From Parasponia andersonii (taxonomy: Eukaryota > Streptophyta > Magnoliopsida > Rosales > Cannabaceae): a stretch of 64,000 nt of DNA. Made by a program: the position numbers and the translations under genes. Positions 12,030 through 24,634 of the stretch are shown one piece after another. Under the pieces are notes generated by a model. It was not told where the DNA came from and did no database searches. It was given only the letters and a program-made list of their open reading frames with translations. The number at the start of each line of letters is the position of its first letter. Position 1 is the first letter of the stretch. The stretch spans positions 688,481 through 752,480 of the forward strand of contig JXTB01000146.1 in assembly GCA_002914805.1 (NCBI GenBank), read 5' to 3'.

Positions 12030-14134
12030 CGTGTATTTCATAAAATGAAAATATCCGGAAAAAATTTTAAAAATAGTTTAAAAACGTTCAGAAGCTTTAA
12101 TTTTACATTTGGTTTTTATAAAATATTTAATTGAAATAGAATATATAGTTATTAGTCACTCATTAAATATAATTAAATATAGATAGTAAAGAAAATAAAT
12201 GTTTAATAATCATGTGAACATCTATCTCACCTTCAAACATAGATATAAATTATACAAATGGTGTCTAAATCTCACAATTAAGCTTACTTAGATATTATTC
12301 AATTCAAATTCATACTCAAGTCTATAATCCACAAGGTTAGTAAGAGTTTACTAAAATATAAACAAACTAGTAAACTTTTAATGTCTCGCTCTGAGTTTTC
12401 CTATCCAAATCATACTGAGTGCTACCTGAGAGAAAGAAATAGGTGAGCTAAAGCCCAATAAAGAATCGATTATAGGTTTTTATATTTAATAATTATATTC
12501 GCGTTGAAGATCCTACATGATTAGTCATCCATTCAGAATGATTCACAAAATCAAAGTGAAATCATTTTTCAGAGGTTCAAACATTCCAAATCATTATAAA
12601 ACATTATATCAAAACTAATACATATCTATTTAAGCCAATATATAACTATATGTGCAATCATGATAAACGAGGTATCCTAACGAGTCATTTGTAAGTCCAA
12701 GCCACCTATAAAGGGGACCGTAAGTCCAAGCATCCAACGTGAGATATCATAAGTCCGACGGTCATGTAAATATATGAATGCATGCAAATGCTATATGAAT
12801 AACAAAATAACGGTATCTATCATTTCTACAAAATCATAAAATAACAATGTAATATTCTTTAATTAAACAATATTTAGTCATCAAACCTAAGTTCTCAATC
12901 ATTTTAGAATTTCTAAAAATTTTGACAGTATAGTAATCATTTTTAATCAAAACCTAAATATTTAATTTCTTGTAGAAAATAGTTTAAAATAGTATATTTG
13001 ATAAGCCAACTAGTGTGACATGTCTCTCGTATATTTTAGTTCTCAAATTAACTCAAAATAAGTACAACTGCCATTTAAAATATATAAAATTCATTTTTAA
13101 ACTAATTTTAGAATCAAGTAATCAAAACTCTATCTCAAACGAGTGACTAAATAGCTCTGCAGTGCCATAAAGAGTGTTTGACACCGTTTGGGGGTTATTA
13201 GGAGAGTCAAAGGCCATTTTTGAACCTATGATCGATTGGTTCAAAAGTTTTGTTTCCCAACGAAGTTTTATATCATGAAACAGACTTCACGACTGAATTC
13301 CTAGTACTCAAATTAGCTAGGTTAGATATATAATTTGACCGATTTAGGTTCAGATTGAAACCCAGTCTAGGCACATAAAACGAGACAAACCAAAGTTATT
13401 TGATCTCATTTTTCGTGCCTATTTTGAAACATAGTCAATATATATCTAATTTTTCATCGTTTCTTACTTATATTCTAAAAATAATATTAGCTTTATAATC
13501 TAACCACCTGATCAAAAAGTTAACATCGACACTAATTTTAAATAAAACTATCCATTGAGGTCGAAATCAAATGCAGCAAAATCGAGCTGTGAGATGCTTA
13601 TCATGAGATTGCCTGTAAGGAGAGGAATCGGTAGAGACCGATTGTGAAGTCTGTTGTTGCCAGAATCAGCATCGACAAGCAAATGTGTATGAGGCTTTTT
13701 CACATCACCAGCAGTGATGTACGTATTTCTAGGTGATGGGGCTCTGGCTAGGAGGGGCTGTCAACATTTACAGTCCAGTTGGTGGTGGTGGCATGACCTG
13801 AAACTCATCGAAGGTGGGTCAACGGAGCTTGGTTGATTTTTCAGTGTTTTTGCTAGACTTCAGCTGAGAAAGGAATCAGGGAGGAGGGAGAGAGAGAGCT
13901 GAGGGATTACAAGAGTTGGCCATGTCTCTTACCCTTATAGGGCATTGCAATTTTTAAAAAATTGCACATAAGTCCCTACTTTTTGAGTTTTAATTCATTT
14001 AAGTCCTTAAAATTTGTAATTTAGCCCTTATTTCAAGAATTTTCATATTTTAACCAAAAAAATGGAATTTGAATTTTTTTTTAAAAGAATGGTCAAAAGA
14101 CCAAAATACCTTTAAAATTTTTAGGGGTTTTACA
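12030..14134 (-). repeat. 3' LTR of a Ty3/gypsy chromovirus (Tekay/Del-like)
   Basis: About 2.1 kb. On the minus strand it begins TGTAAAACCCCTAAAAATTT at 14134, directly after a polypurine tract (AAAGAGGGAAGGA, plus 14135-14150). It aligns with 18952-19600 over its left third and with 26041-26372 over its right end. The outermost ~40 bp, TGTCACGACC in the other copies, are missing at the left. Confidence 0.88.
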
Positions 14135-14145
14135 TCCTTCCCTCT

Positions 14146-14349
14146 TTAAAAGAATTTTGTCCTGAAGTTCAAGTATAAGTCATAAATTGAAAGTATAACC
14201 TCAAGTTGAAAATTAAACAGATGAGAGTATTTTTCATACATCTCTATCTTGAGCTCCCAAGTAGCTTCTTCTTCTTTGTAGTGATTCCAAAGAACTTTGA
14301 CAAATAGAATTTCTTTATTGCAAAGCACTTTAAGTTCTTTTCCTAACAT
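14146..14349 (-). pseudogene. Chromodomain-like Pol C-terminus
   Basis: The frame reads KVLWNHYKEEEATWELKIEM followed by YEKYSHLF. This matches the C-terminal tail of Tekay/Del integrases, where a chromodomain-type fold directs insertion to heterochromatin. The frame ends a few bases before the polypurine tract, as expected for the end of pol. Confidence 0.8.
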
Positions 14350-14689
14350 TCGAATTGGTTACTCCTTGTAAGTGACATCTTCTTGAATATGTATTTATAT
14401 GTATTGAATCACATTGGATAGGTTAGGAATGTAGTTCCTTAGTATTGAAATATGAAAGATATTGCGTACATGACCCAACTGTAATGATAAGTCCAATCAA
14501 TATGCTACTGGCCCAATTCTTTCTGGATTCACAAATAACCCAATATACCTTGGAACTAACTTTCTTTTAACTCTAAATCTAGTGACTTCGCACCTTGGTG
14601 TGACTTTTAGGAATACTTGATTATTAATACCAAACTCTACTTCGCGCCTTAGGGGGTCTACATAGCTCTTTTAATGACTCCGAATAACC

Positions 14690-15420
14690 TTAAATCTTTC
14701 TATTATTATTAATCTTTTTAGTAGTTTTTTGTATCAATTCTAACCCAAGAGTAACTTGCTGCTCTGCATCAACCCAACATAAGGGTGACCTACATGGTCT
14801 ACCGTATAATACCTCGTATGGTATCATACTAAGACTGATTTGGTAACTTTTGTTATAAGCAAATTCCACTAATGACAAGTGATCATTCCAACTTTCACTA
14901 AAATCTAGTATACATGAGTGACGTATGTCCTTTAGAATCTAATAGACCTCATAGATTGGCCATTTGTGTGAGGGTGATGAGTTATATTGAGATTCAGTTA
15001 TATTCCTAAAGCTTTCTACGAAGCTCTCCGAAACTTGGATGTAAACCTTTGATCTCTGTTAGAAACTATGTTGAAAGGCACTCTATGCAAGCCTAACAGT
15101 ATAATCCACATAAAGATGGCTGAGTTTATTGAGAGAAAGTTAATCCGAATTGGTATAAAGTGGGCAGTCTTAGTCATTCGATCAATAATTACCTAGACTA
15201 CATCACTTTTCTTTTGAGTCCTTGGCAATCTCGTTATAAAGTCTATAGTAATCTTATCCTATTTTCATTCTGGGATAGTCAATGGTTGAAGTAGTCTAGC
15301 AAGTCTATGATATTCTATATTGACTTACTAACAGGTCATACACTTAGCCATAAAAGTAACTACATCTCATTTTATGTCTTTCCACCAGTACTATATTTTT
15401 AAATCATGTTATATCTTAGT
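14690..15420 (-). pseudogene. Gypsy integrase core, broken
   Basis: The 62-residue frame at 14690-14878 has the conserved EFAYNKSYQ, PYEVLYGRPCRSPLCW region. Farther upstream on the minus strand, fragments in changing frames read like the core (a DFITRLPR-type and SNRDQRFTSKF-type segment, about 14990-15250). Many stops lie between them. Confidence 0.8.
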
Positions 15421-15658
15421 ACTACCAAGGTGTACTGTATACTTGGATTTATGAGCTTTAGTCTAGATAGACTCTCGAAGGTGTGGATCATTAGCTACAA
15501 CTAACTTTCTATTGAAAAGTACAAATCTTTCTCTATTAGTGTTCTAACCATCTAGTTGTTAAATATTCTAGAGTTGATTTTAGATGTTCCTCAACTCTTG
15601 ATCTTGCCATTGACTCTGCTGAGTTATCTGGAGAAGTGAGGGAGTAGCCATTATATTA

Positions 15659-16063
15659 CTAACACAAGCAACATAACTTTTCAAAGTACTCCAAATTATA
15701 ATCGCGACTAATGACTGAATTTTTCCACTCTTCAAGTACCAAGGAAGCAAGTATTCTATGAGTTTTATAGCTTAAGGCATGGGCTACCACATTTGCTTTT
15801 TCAGAATGGTACTGAAGATTGAAATCAAAGTCCTTCATATATACAATCCCTCTTATCTGTCTCAACTTTAAGTCCCGTTGAGTAAAGAGGTATTTCAAAC
15901 TCTTATAGTCGGAGTAGATATCAAGCTTAATACTATATAGGTAACATCTCCAGATCTTGAGAGTAAAGATCACAACTACCAACTTTAAATCATGAGTGAG
16001 GTAGTTCTTCTTATATAGTTTTAACTGGTAGGAAATATAAGCTACAACTCTGCCATTCTGCAT
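15659..16063 (-). pseudogene. Gypsy RNase H domain
   Basis: The 134-residue frame shows RVVAYISYQLK, NYLTHDLKLVVVIFTLKIWR, IYSDYKSLKYLFTQ and ALSYKTH, the plant gypsy RNase H pattern. The usual ASRQL and ADALSR motifs are mutated (YISYQL, VAHALS). Confidence 0.88.
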
Positions 16064-17000
16064 TAAAACACATCACAATCCTAAACCATAAGCATCTATA
16101 TACACCACATAAGGCTCACTACTGTCATGAATAATAAGAACATGTGTACTTATCATTTCTCTTTCACTTTCATGAATGCTTTCTCACACTCGTCATTCTA
16201 AAAAAACTTGACATCTTTACTAATTAAATTGATTAAAGCCAATGCAATGCTCGAGAAGTTCTCCACGAAACAATAATAATATCTCGCTAAACCAAGAAAA
16301 CTCCACACTTTATATCATATTCCTTGGTCTTTCCAATCCTAGAATAGACTTTATTTTGGAGGGATCGATTGAGATACCATCTTAAGAAATCATATTCCTT
16401 AAAAATTTTACTTTTGTTATCTAAAAATCATACTTCAATCTCTTAACATATAACTAATGATCTTTCAAAGTCTGAAGAATGATCTTTAGGTGTTCAGTAT
16501 ATTCTTCCCAAGTCTTGGAATAGATTAGATATTATCAATGAATACAACCATAAATCTATCCAACTAAGACCTAAAAATTCTTTTCATAAGGTCCACAAAT
16601 GTTGTATATGCATTCATCAATCTAAAATGCATAACCAGAAACTCAAAATGACTATATCAAGTCCTGAATATTATTTTCGATATATTTTCTTCACGAATCT
16701 TCAGTTGATGGTATCTAAACCTCAAGTCTATCTTGGAAAAGAATTTGGATCCATTGAGTTAGTCAAAGAATTCATCATTTCTTGGAAAATGATACTTATT
16801 CTTTACCGTAGGTTTAGTTTCCTTTTACCCACACAAAGTCTAAATGTACCATCAGCTTTCTTGGTAAAAAGAATTGGAGCACTCCAAGGTAAGATACTAC
16901 TACTGATGAACCCTTTTGATAATAGGTCATCTATTTATTCCCTTAGTTCAGTCATCTTTGCAGGAGCCACTTGATAAGCGAGAATATAAATTGGTTAAGT
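16064..17000 (-). pseudogene. Gypsy reverse transcriptase, broken
   Basis: Minus-strand fragments in several frames match the family: a segment like [10 protein letters not shown]...[19 protein letters not shown] (about 16850-16960) and FSKIDLRFRYHQLKI (about 16690-16740). The catalytic YIDD equivalent near 16527-16556 reads FIDN, so the second aspartate is lost. Confidence 0.8.
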
Positions 17001-17189
17001 TTTAGGAACTAAGTCGATACAGAATTCAATCTTTCTATTAGGTGATAATTCAATTAAATCCTATAGAAAAGTATTTAGAAACTCACTATCCACTAATATC
17101 CATAGATATTGATCTATAGTTCCCATCTCACCATCAATGGTGAACAAATTTCCATAACATTCTAATTTCTTTCTCCCACTAATGCACGC

Positions 17190-17549
17190 TCACAAATGAG
17201 GACTAGACCTTATTAGATTCAAACTAGCTTGATATACAACCGAATACCTATCTTTAGAATAAAGAGTTACTTTTCTACTATGACAATCCACTATAGCCTG
17301 ATATTTGGACAACCAGTCCATATCAAGAGTTATGTCAAATTGATCCACAGGTATCACAATCAAATTAGCCAACAATTCACAACCATTAATTATGATAGTA
17401 CAAAACTTGCATATAGTAGACACATCATAGACATTTTCCAAAAGAGTATCAATATTCAAAGGAGGAACAAAAGTATCAAATTTTAAGCCTAACATGTTAG
17501 CAAATAATACAGATATAAAATAATGTGATGCACTAGTATCAAAAAACAC
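17190..17549 (-). pseudogene. Gypsy protease
   Basis: The frame begins FFDTSASHYFIS, where the family has a DTGASHSF-type aspartic protease site; glycine is replaced by serine. It continues with DFDITLDMDWLSKYQAIVDC-like sequence, which matches the typical FDVILGMDWLS motif of gypsy proteases. Confidence 0.85.
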
Positions 17550-17599
17550 ATACTCCTAAAAGTGATAATGTAAGATCATATTGTCAATCACTCTATGTC

Positions 17600-18799
17600 C
17601 AGGCTGGTCATATTCCCTTTTTTTAGTGTATGCATAAGCTTGAGCCTTTCTCTTTCCTTTATTTCCTTTGCCTCTACCTAGATGGCTACTCCTAGATCTA
17701 GGAGTCTTGTTGTTAGATTGACCATAACCTCCTTGAGTTCCTGATGCCTGAGGAGTTTGGTGCCTTGGGGTGTAACTAGAACCCTTGGGATGATATTGAT
17801 ACTAGGTGGGGAGTTGAAAGTCAGAGCCAAGCTATTGAATTGAGCACGCCTAGTTTACTGACTAGGGATAGGTGTCGAGGCTACTTTATTCCCTTGTATC
17901 CCCTTGGAATCAGTGGAGAATTCTGCAAAATCTATGGACAATTTCTCTTAAAATGGTCTTGTTGGCCGTAGCTATGGTAGGAATACATGGCAAAGTGTCC
18001 ATTGCTTGATGAACTAAAACCACCATTATGTCCGCTGCTATATAAGCCTTGTCTTTGCCTTTGGCTATGATTTTTCTTCATTTTTCAATCATTATCTTTC
18101 CCTTTATTTCCACCACTAGTTCCTCTTTCCCCAACCATCATAGCCTCAATCTGATGTGCTATGCCATATGCATCAATAAAAGTAGTGACTGGAAATGGTT
18201 CAAGTATATTGCGAATTTCTAACCTCAAGTTGATTCTGAACTAGACCACTTAAAGTCTCAAATGATTCCCTTTTTGTGGGAATACTGAGAAAGTTCTACA
18301 AACCTTGCATAACATTCGTCAATAGTCGTGCTCTCTTGGCGTGGATTATTGTACTATTGTTTTATCTCATTTACATGATCATCATTAGCATACTATCCTC
18401 TAAACACTTCATGTAACTGCTCCCAAGTCATAATGGTAGTATCTTGAGTTAACTTTATGGTGTTCCACCAATGGTCGACTGCATCTTGGAGTAAGTACAC
18501 CGCAAAGCTCACTCTATACTCTCCTGGTACTGCTATGGTATCAAATTTCTTCTGAAATTCCCTAAGCCACCTCGGTGCAGCTATAGGGTCATGTCCTCTA
18601 TAAAGGTTTAGTGGGTTTAGCTTTCAAACTTCTTGAAACTACTAGACCGATTGTTTTTCATGAGTTGGCCTAGTTTTGAGATCAAGTTTCTCTATATAGC
18701 TTGCTCGAGAGCACCAACTAGATTAAATGCAGGTGGATCTTGCTGTGGAGGAGCATATTGTTCTCTCTTATCTGGAGGCACTCTTCATCTTGGAGCCAT
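17600..18799 (-). pseudogene. Gypsy gag, broken
   Basis: The probable start is the ATG at 18797-18799 (MAPR, then a stop). Minus-strand fragments match the retrotransposon gag core: a GEYRVSFAVYLLQDAVDHWW-like segment at about 18450-18560 and TWEQLHEVFRG. A degenerate zinc-knuckle area (histidine kept, cysteines lost) lies near 17980. Confidence 0.78.
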
Positions 18800-18951
18800 T
18801 TTTTAATTTGTATTTTAATATGTCCGATATGTTAGCAAGATGATGAAAATGCACGAGTCATATAAAAAGAAATATCCAATCTAGTTTAATGAGTGACAAC
18901 TTTTGAGTATTTTAAACTAAAACCGAGCTTTGATACAAACTTTTTTGTCAC

Positions 18952-19600
18952 GACCCGAGACTAAGGTCAATAGAAGAATGAGTATTTCACAAAATAGAAA
19001 TACTAGGAAAATTTTTTAAAAAAGTTTAAAAAGATTCAGGACCTTTAAATTTTCATTTGGCCTCTATAAAATGTTTTATTGAAATAAAACCTACAGTTAT
19101 GCATTACTCATCAAATATAGACAGTAAATAAAACTAATATTCAGTAGTCATGCATCGAGTATTCATTGCATACTCAAATAAAGACATAGGTTTTATAAAT
19201 TATGTCCAAATCTCCCAATTAAGCTTACTTAGTTATTATTTAATCCAAATTCCTACTCAAGTCTATAATCCACAAGTGTAGTAGGGATTTACTAAAATAT
19301 AAACAAACTAATAAGTTTTCAATACCTCGCTCTGAGTCTCTCTATCCAAATTAGGCTGAGTACCACTTGATGGCAAGAAATGAGTGAGCTAAAGCCAGTA
19401 GAGAATCGATTACAAGTTTTTATATTTAATAAATATACTCACGTTAAAAGTCATGTATGTTTAGTCATCTATTCAAAGAGATTCACAAAATCTAAGTGAA
19501 ATCATTGTCCAAAGATTCAAACATTCAAAACCAATACATATCTATTCAAGCTAACATATAACTATACGTAATCATAATGTCTGAGGTGTCCTAGTGGTTC
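18952..19600 (-). repeat. 5' LTR of the Tekay-like element, incomplete
   Basis: Starts TGTCACGACCCGAG on the plus strand and follows 12030-12690 closely, with shared landmarks such as CTCAAGTCTATAATCCACAA. Similarity stops near 19600, where an oppositely oriented LTR piece begins. The missing outer end may be the fragment at 26041-26372. Confidence 0.85.
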
Positions 19601-20251
19601 ACCTATGGATTATATATATATGAATTGAATGGTTTTGATTATATTGCTTTATATATATATATGGATTTCCAGTTTGGATTATATATATATATAAATATAT
19701 ATGTATGTTTTGGATTACACTAACTATACAGGAATTCTCCATCACTAAAATATTTTCGACTGGGTAATTATTTTTTCTACTGGGTATTTTATGCTCAACC
19801 CCCCTACCTTCTTCCTCAGGTGGTGTTCAGTGCGATCTTGATGATCAAGAGGAGTAAGAGGTCATCTTGACTGTAGTTCGTTTCTTGGTAATGATAGAAG
19901 CTTGTCGTCATAGAGTTTAAATTGTTTGGGATTTTTTTAGCATTGAACTAAGATTACTACATTCTATCTTTATCTGTGAACGTATGTATGCCATTTTGGT
20001 GTTTGATTTTTTGGCGTGGATGATGATGATACTTGAATTTATATTTGATTTCGCGTTTTTAAATAATTATTCGATATGTTTAATGGTGTATACGAACTGT
20101 GGGAGTGGTTCACATGATGAAATTCTAATTATTTTATTTAAATGGATCGTTTTATAAAATTAGAACTTTTGACACTTTTCAAATAAATCAATGAATTTCC
20201 TATCTTTGTGAAATTCTCCTTCTGCCACTGGCCTGGGTTTTGGGTCGTGAC
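19601..20251 (+). repeat. 3' part of an LTR in plus orientation
   Basis: Ends GGGTTTTGGGTCGTGACA at 20251, the 3' end seen in the solo LTR at 30936 and, reversed, at 18952. Near 19795 it has the TGCTCAACCCCCCTACCTTC segment that corresponds to the TGCTCACCCCC region of the solo LTR (30390). It contains several TA tracts (19610-19700). It has no 5' LTR start. Confidence 0.7.
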
Positions 20252-20265
20252 ATAACCATCTTGAG

Positions 20266-21460
20266 ATGATATATCCAAATAATTTTCAAAATCTTTCAAA
20301 TGAGGAATTTCAACTAGACCACCATTTTTCAATGGTATTGACTATAATATGTAGAAAATCAAAATGCTTAAATTTTTTTAAATTTATGGGTGATGATTTA
20401 TTAAATATTATTGTTCAAGATCCATATATTCTTAAAAACATAATTGATGGTAAACTTGTTGAAAAAGAATTGGACGAATATGATGATTTTGACAAAATCA
20501 TATTTTCTAGGAATAGATATGCTTTGCATTGTTTATTATATAGTCTAGATATAAATTTTTGTAATAGTGTACAATGGCTACTAGTGCACATGAAATATGG
20601 AAAATGGTTGTAAGCTCATATGAAAATACAAGTCAAATTAAAGACAATAAAATTAGTATGCTTGTGTATGACTATGAGATATTTGAAATGAAAAGTGATG
20701 AATCTATTACTCAAATATTTATTAGATTTACTAACATCACTAATGATCTCCATACTTTTGAGAAAACTTATAGCAATACTGAAATGGTAACAAAGATTCT
20801 AAAAACCTTAACAAAAGTATATCAAAAAGAGGTGGCTTCTATCAAAGAAGAGAAAGATGTCACCAATATTCCTTTAGAAGAACTCATCAAATTTCACATT
20901 TATTGTGAAATCATGATGATCAAGAGCAAAAATCAAAACGATGAAGAAGAAAAAAAAAATCAAACCCACTTGGGATGATAGGAATAACGACAATTTGGAT
21001 GATAAAGTTTAAGAGGAAGTAACCAATATGTGCTTCATGGCCATAAATAATGAGGTAAACTTTCTTGGACTCAATAATGACTTACTTGATGATAGTGATG
21101 ACAGTAGTGATAATGATAGTGATAGTTATTTATTTTATAAGGAGTTATTAAATGATTTTAAGAATTTTCAAAGAAATTATGAAAAACTCATTTTGAAAAA
21201 TAATGTTCTTAAAAAGAAAATTCTTAGTTTGTCAAAGGAAATTGATGAATTCGCAAATGAAAAAGAAACAAAATTACCTTGTGACATTTGTGAAAATTTT
21301 AAAAATGAAAATGTTTCTTGAAATAACAAATTTCCAATTTTATAAACATCATCCACAAGTTCACAAATGGAAAGAAGAATTTTTGATTTAATGTTTGGTG
21401 GACAAAGGTGTGTTTTTGATAAAGAAGGAATAGGATACGAATCTTTTGTAAAATAAAAAT
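20266..21460 (+). pseudogene. SIRE-like gag remains
   Basis: Three frames follow each other: 20266-20613, 20574-20978 and 21028-21321. The second has the family pattern EIWKMVVSSYENTSQIK, ESITQIFIRFTNITNDL and IPLEELI. The third begins MCFMAINNEVN, the CFMALEDE-type segment of SIRE gag, with an acidic serine-aspartate run. The expected zinc-knuckle part between them is absent or unreadable. At least two frame changes make it non-functional. Confidence 0.82.
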
Positions 21461-21689
21461 ATCTCAAAAATTATTTTATAAAAGCAGCATCTAATAGTAA
21501 CTCAAAGAATGCATGTACTTATTACAATCAAAATGGATATACAAGTTTTTTATGCTCCATTAAGAGAAATGCATATTTTAGTGTCAAACAAGAATATGTA
21601 CTTAAAGAATTCAAAGACTAACCCCTAAAGACCTAAAGTTATGTGAGTACCAAAAATCTAAATTTGAATATTTATTGCAGGTACAAGCA

Positions 21690-22600
21690 AGAAAGTGGTT
21701 GCTCCATGAACTTGACTGAATAATTCATCAAGTTCTCAACTTTCACAAAGAATGATGGTAGATATTTTCATTTTTGGAGACAACATAGAAAGCAAGATCA
21801 TTGGCATAAGTAATATCGGTAGCAATTCTTTACCTATCTTTGAAAATGTCTTACTAGAAATATAATTTGCATAATATTTGTCAATTATATGATCAAGTTG
21901 TTGAGTTTTTCTTTTACTCCTTCAAATGCTCAATTTGAAAATTTTGAACAAATAAAATCATATCTTTTGATCAAAAAAAATTATTATTGTGAAAAAGTTT
22001 TCAAGTTAAGATAATTTTTTTAAAAGAAAAAGTTTATTAATTATGGCGTAGAAAACTTAGACATGCTAGTATGATTACATTTTCAAAACTTTAGTAAAGG
22101 AATTTTGTTATGGTTTACTTCGTCTAATTTTTGGAAATGATAAAATTTGTAAAGCATGCCATTTTAAAAAATAAGTTATTTTTTATTATATCCTTGAAAT
22201 AGTTGATTTTCTTTTTCTTTTTACATGATTTTCTTTATTGTTTTAAAATGATTATGTCAAATGCAAATATTTTACTAAAATACTTTTAGGCCAAAGTCAT
22301 TAACACTATTTGTGATAATTTAAACTGGGTGTTGATTAAATTTATTTTGAATAAAATACCATTATGAGTTTTGCAATGATCAAAAATCCAGTATTGGTTA
22401 TTTTAAAGTCTTTGGATGCAAATACTTTATTTGTTTTTAAACTCCAAAGACAATTTGAAAATTTTGATTCAAAATCCAATGTTGGAACTTCTCTTGGTTA
22501 CTCTACTACTAGTAATGTACAAAGATAGTTTTTCAATAAAAGAACTAAGTAGTAGATGGATTTATGCATATGATATTTGATGAAATTAATGGCTCCTTCA
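21690..22600 (+). pseudogene. SIRE-like protease and integrase remains
   Basis: Fragments in varying frames: a protease-like segment near 21680-21860 (the DSGCSRHM site is destroyed), a pre-integrase segment at about 22046-22170 (ending DKICKACHFKK), and an integrase tail at about 22370-22530 (NPVLVILKSLDANTLF, then NVGTSLGYS). The integrase core is largely deleted. Confidence 0.7.
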
Positions 22601-23781
22601 AGGAGAAAAGCATAGATAATTTTCTTGTAGGTACGGTATTAAACTTTAATGATCGAAGCTTAATAACAAATCAAAAATTAATAATTAAGTCCAACCTCAA
22701 CACAAAGAAGATGAAGAACTTTTGGAATGATTAAATCCTCATCAACCAATCAAGGTATGTCTTCCTAAAAAAACTTTGAGTTAAAGTACGTAAAGCCTAT
22801 GAAGATATCGAAACAAAAAAAATTTAGTATGGTTGATTATGATGAATTCTATTAAGTTATTTTGTTTAAATATTGTTTGTTTGCATTCCATACTCTTTAA
22901 AATTGATGATTTTTCAATGGTTTCATTGTTGGTTTAATTGGTTTCATCTTTTTCAAACTGTTTTTTTTTTTTTATTTCAAACTATGCAAAACAAAGTTTT
23001 CGGCACACTGAAAAAGTGCTCTTTTTCAAACTGTGAAAGCACTTTTTCTCTGCCAATTTCGGCAAACCGAAATCTAGTTTTCAATCTACCGAAAACTCAC
23101 AGTGCAATGAATATTTAAGCTATTTTTGACATTCTTCTCACATTCTCTTATTTCTTCAGATCTTATTTGAATTTGTATTTATAAGCCTAATTTTGATTAA
23201 TATATTAATTGCTTAATGTGATTTAATGGTATATACAAGCCTAATTTTGATAAATATATTAATTGCTTATATATGATTTAATGGTATTACACAGTATATA
23301 TTGCCTAAAATCTTATATTTTTACAAATTCTTGATAGTTTTTATATGGCGAACATCATGCATAATAAGTAATTTGTTTTACATTGAATACTTGTTATAGG
23401 TTGATTATTCATATTTTTATTTTGCATTTGTTAATTAGTAACAATCTTATCCTTCATATTTATGTAACTGTGTGATAATATCAAAAGAAGAAAAGTATGC
23501 TTTAATTTATTGAATGTGCTAATTGGTATCAAACTTGATCATTCTATTTCTTCTAATTTAATTATTATCTATTGCTAATTAGTATCAACTTAGCCATTCT
23601 ATTTCTTCAAATAAAGTTGGCATCTTTTAGCACAGTTTTTCAAAATATGCAACCTTTACAAGTTTAAAGGGGAGTTTAAATTCTTCTAGTTAAGCCTATT
23701 TTGAGAGAGAGCATGTTTATGATTTGCTTGTGCTAAATTGGTCATATATCTTTTGAATGCATCATTTTTTTCCTCTCTCTT

Positions 23782-23825
<44 letters not shown>

Positions 23826-24634
23826 GTTTGATGAAAATGAAAAATAATAAATTATTTCACTATTGTGCTTAAATGATTTGAATTTCTCATGTGCTTTGTG
23901 ACAATTATACTTGGAGAAATATTTTTTTTTAACAAGTGAAATATTAAGACTTTGAGCTTTCATGATCTTGATTTAATACAACTTCTATATTTTGAATATG
24001 TTATAGTTGTCATACTTATTATCAATAGAAGAAGTTTGGCCAAAAATAAAAAGAATGCTCTTGTTTTCACTATGGCATCATATTATTGTTCAATCTTATA
24101 TTTGACATTATTATTTTTATTTTGAAGGTTGTTCAATTTTTATTCCTCCACATCTCTTTATTGCCCAACTTGTCATACTATCTTTCATATGATAGAAAAT
24201 CGTTTGCATATTGCTCTTTCATATATTTTTTTCATGAATTCTAATAGAGAGTGTAATATCGTGAATTAATGTAAAGAGAATCTTATTTCAAAGGGATAGA
24301 TTAGTCTTATGAGATATCTCGTTTAAAAATTTATTTATATCTTTTTAATGATGTCAAAAGAATATGAGGATAAAAATATTCATTTATGAGTGTGCATATT
24401 TTAAAAGGGAGAACTTTGTTTAGTACACATTTTAATTTTCTTATAATATACTTATGATGCTTAATTGAGTTAAGGGAGCAAGTGCCTTTAATTTTGTCAA
24501 GTATGTTTTGAGATGGAGTTTAAAATATGGTAAGAATTAAGGTAAACTTGTCAAATTTTATACTTACATATCTTTATTGCATATTTTCTTTTATCTTATG
24601 AATCAATATTTGTTATCATCAAAAATAGAGAGAT
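22601..24634 (+). other. Non-coding 3' region of the SIRE-like element
   Basis: No reverse transcriptase can be found. The sequence holds short tandem duplications (about 23181-23285 and 23505-23610), a CT microsatellite (23785-23820) and runs about CCGAAA/TTTCGG. It ends in a purine-rich tract, AAAATAGAGAGA, before the LTR. Confidence 0.6.

Larger units (their letters stand above)
14135..18951 (-). mobile_element. Interior of a decayed Tekay/Del-like gypsy retrotransposon
   Basis: Minus-strand order is gag, protease, reverse transcriptase, RNase H, integrase, chromodomain-like tail, which is the gypsy order. A primer site resembling TGGTATCAGAGC (initiator tRNA-Met) lies next to the right LTR at about 18926-18945, read as TTTGTATCAAAGC. 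Every domain carries stops or frameshifts. The long LTR and the C-terminal tail fit the Tekay/Del clade. Confidence 0.9.

Noticed and set aside
14146..18799. Intact gypsy polyprotein
   Set aside because: Every domain carries stops or frameshifts, and active-site residues are changed (FIDN, DTSAS).
23742..23963. Arg/Glu-rich protein
   Set aside because: It is the translated CT/GA microsatellite at 23785-23820.
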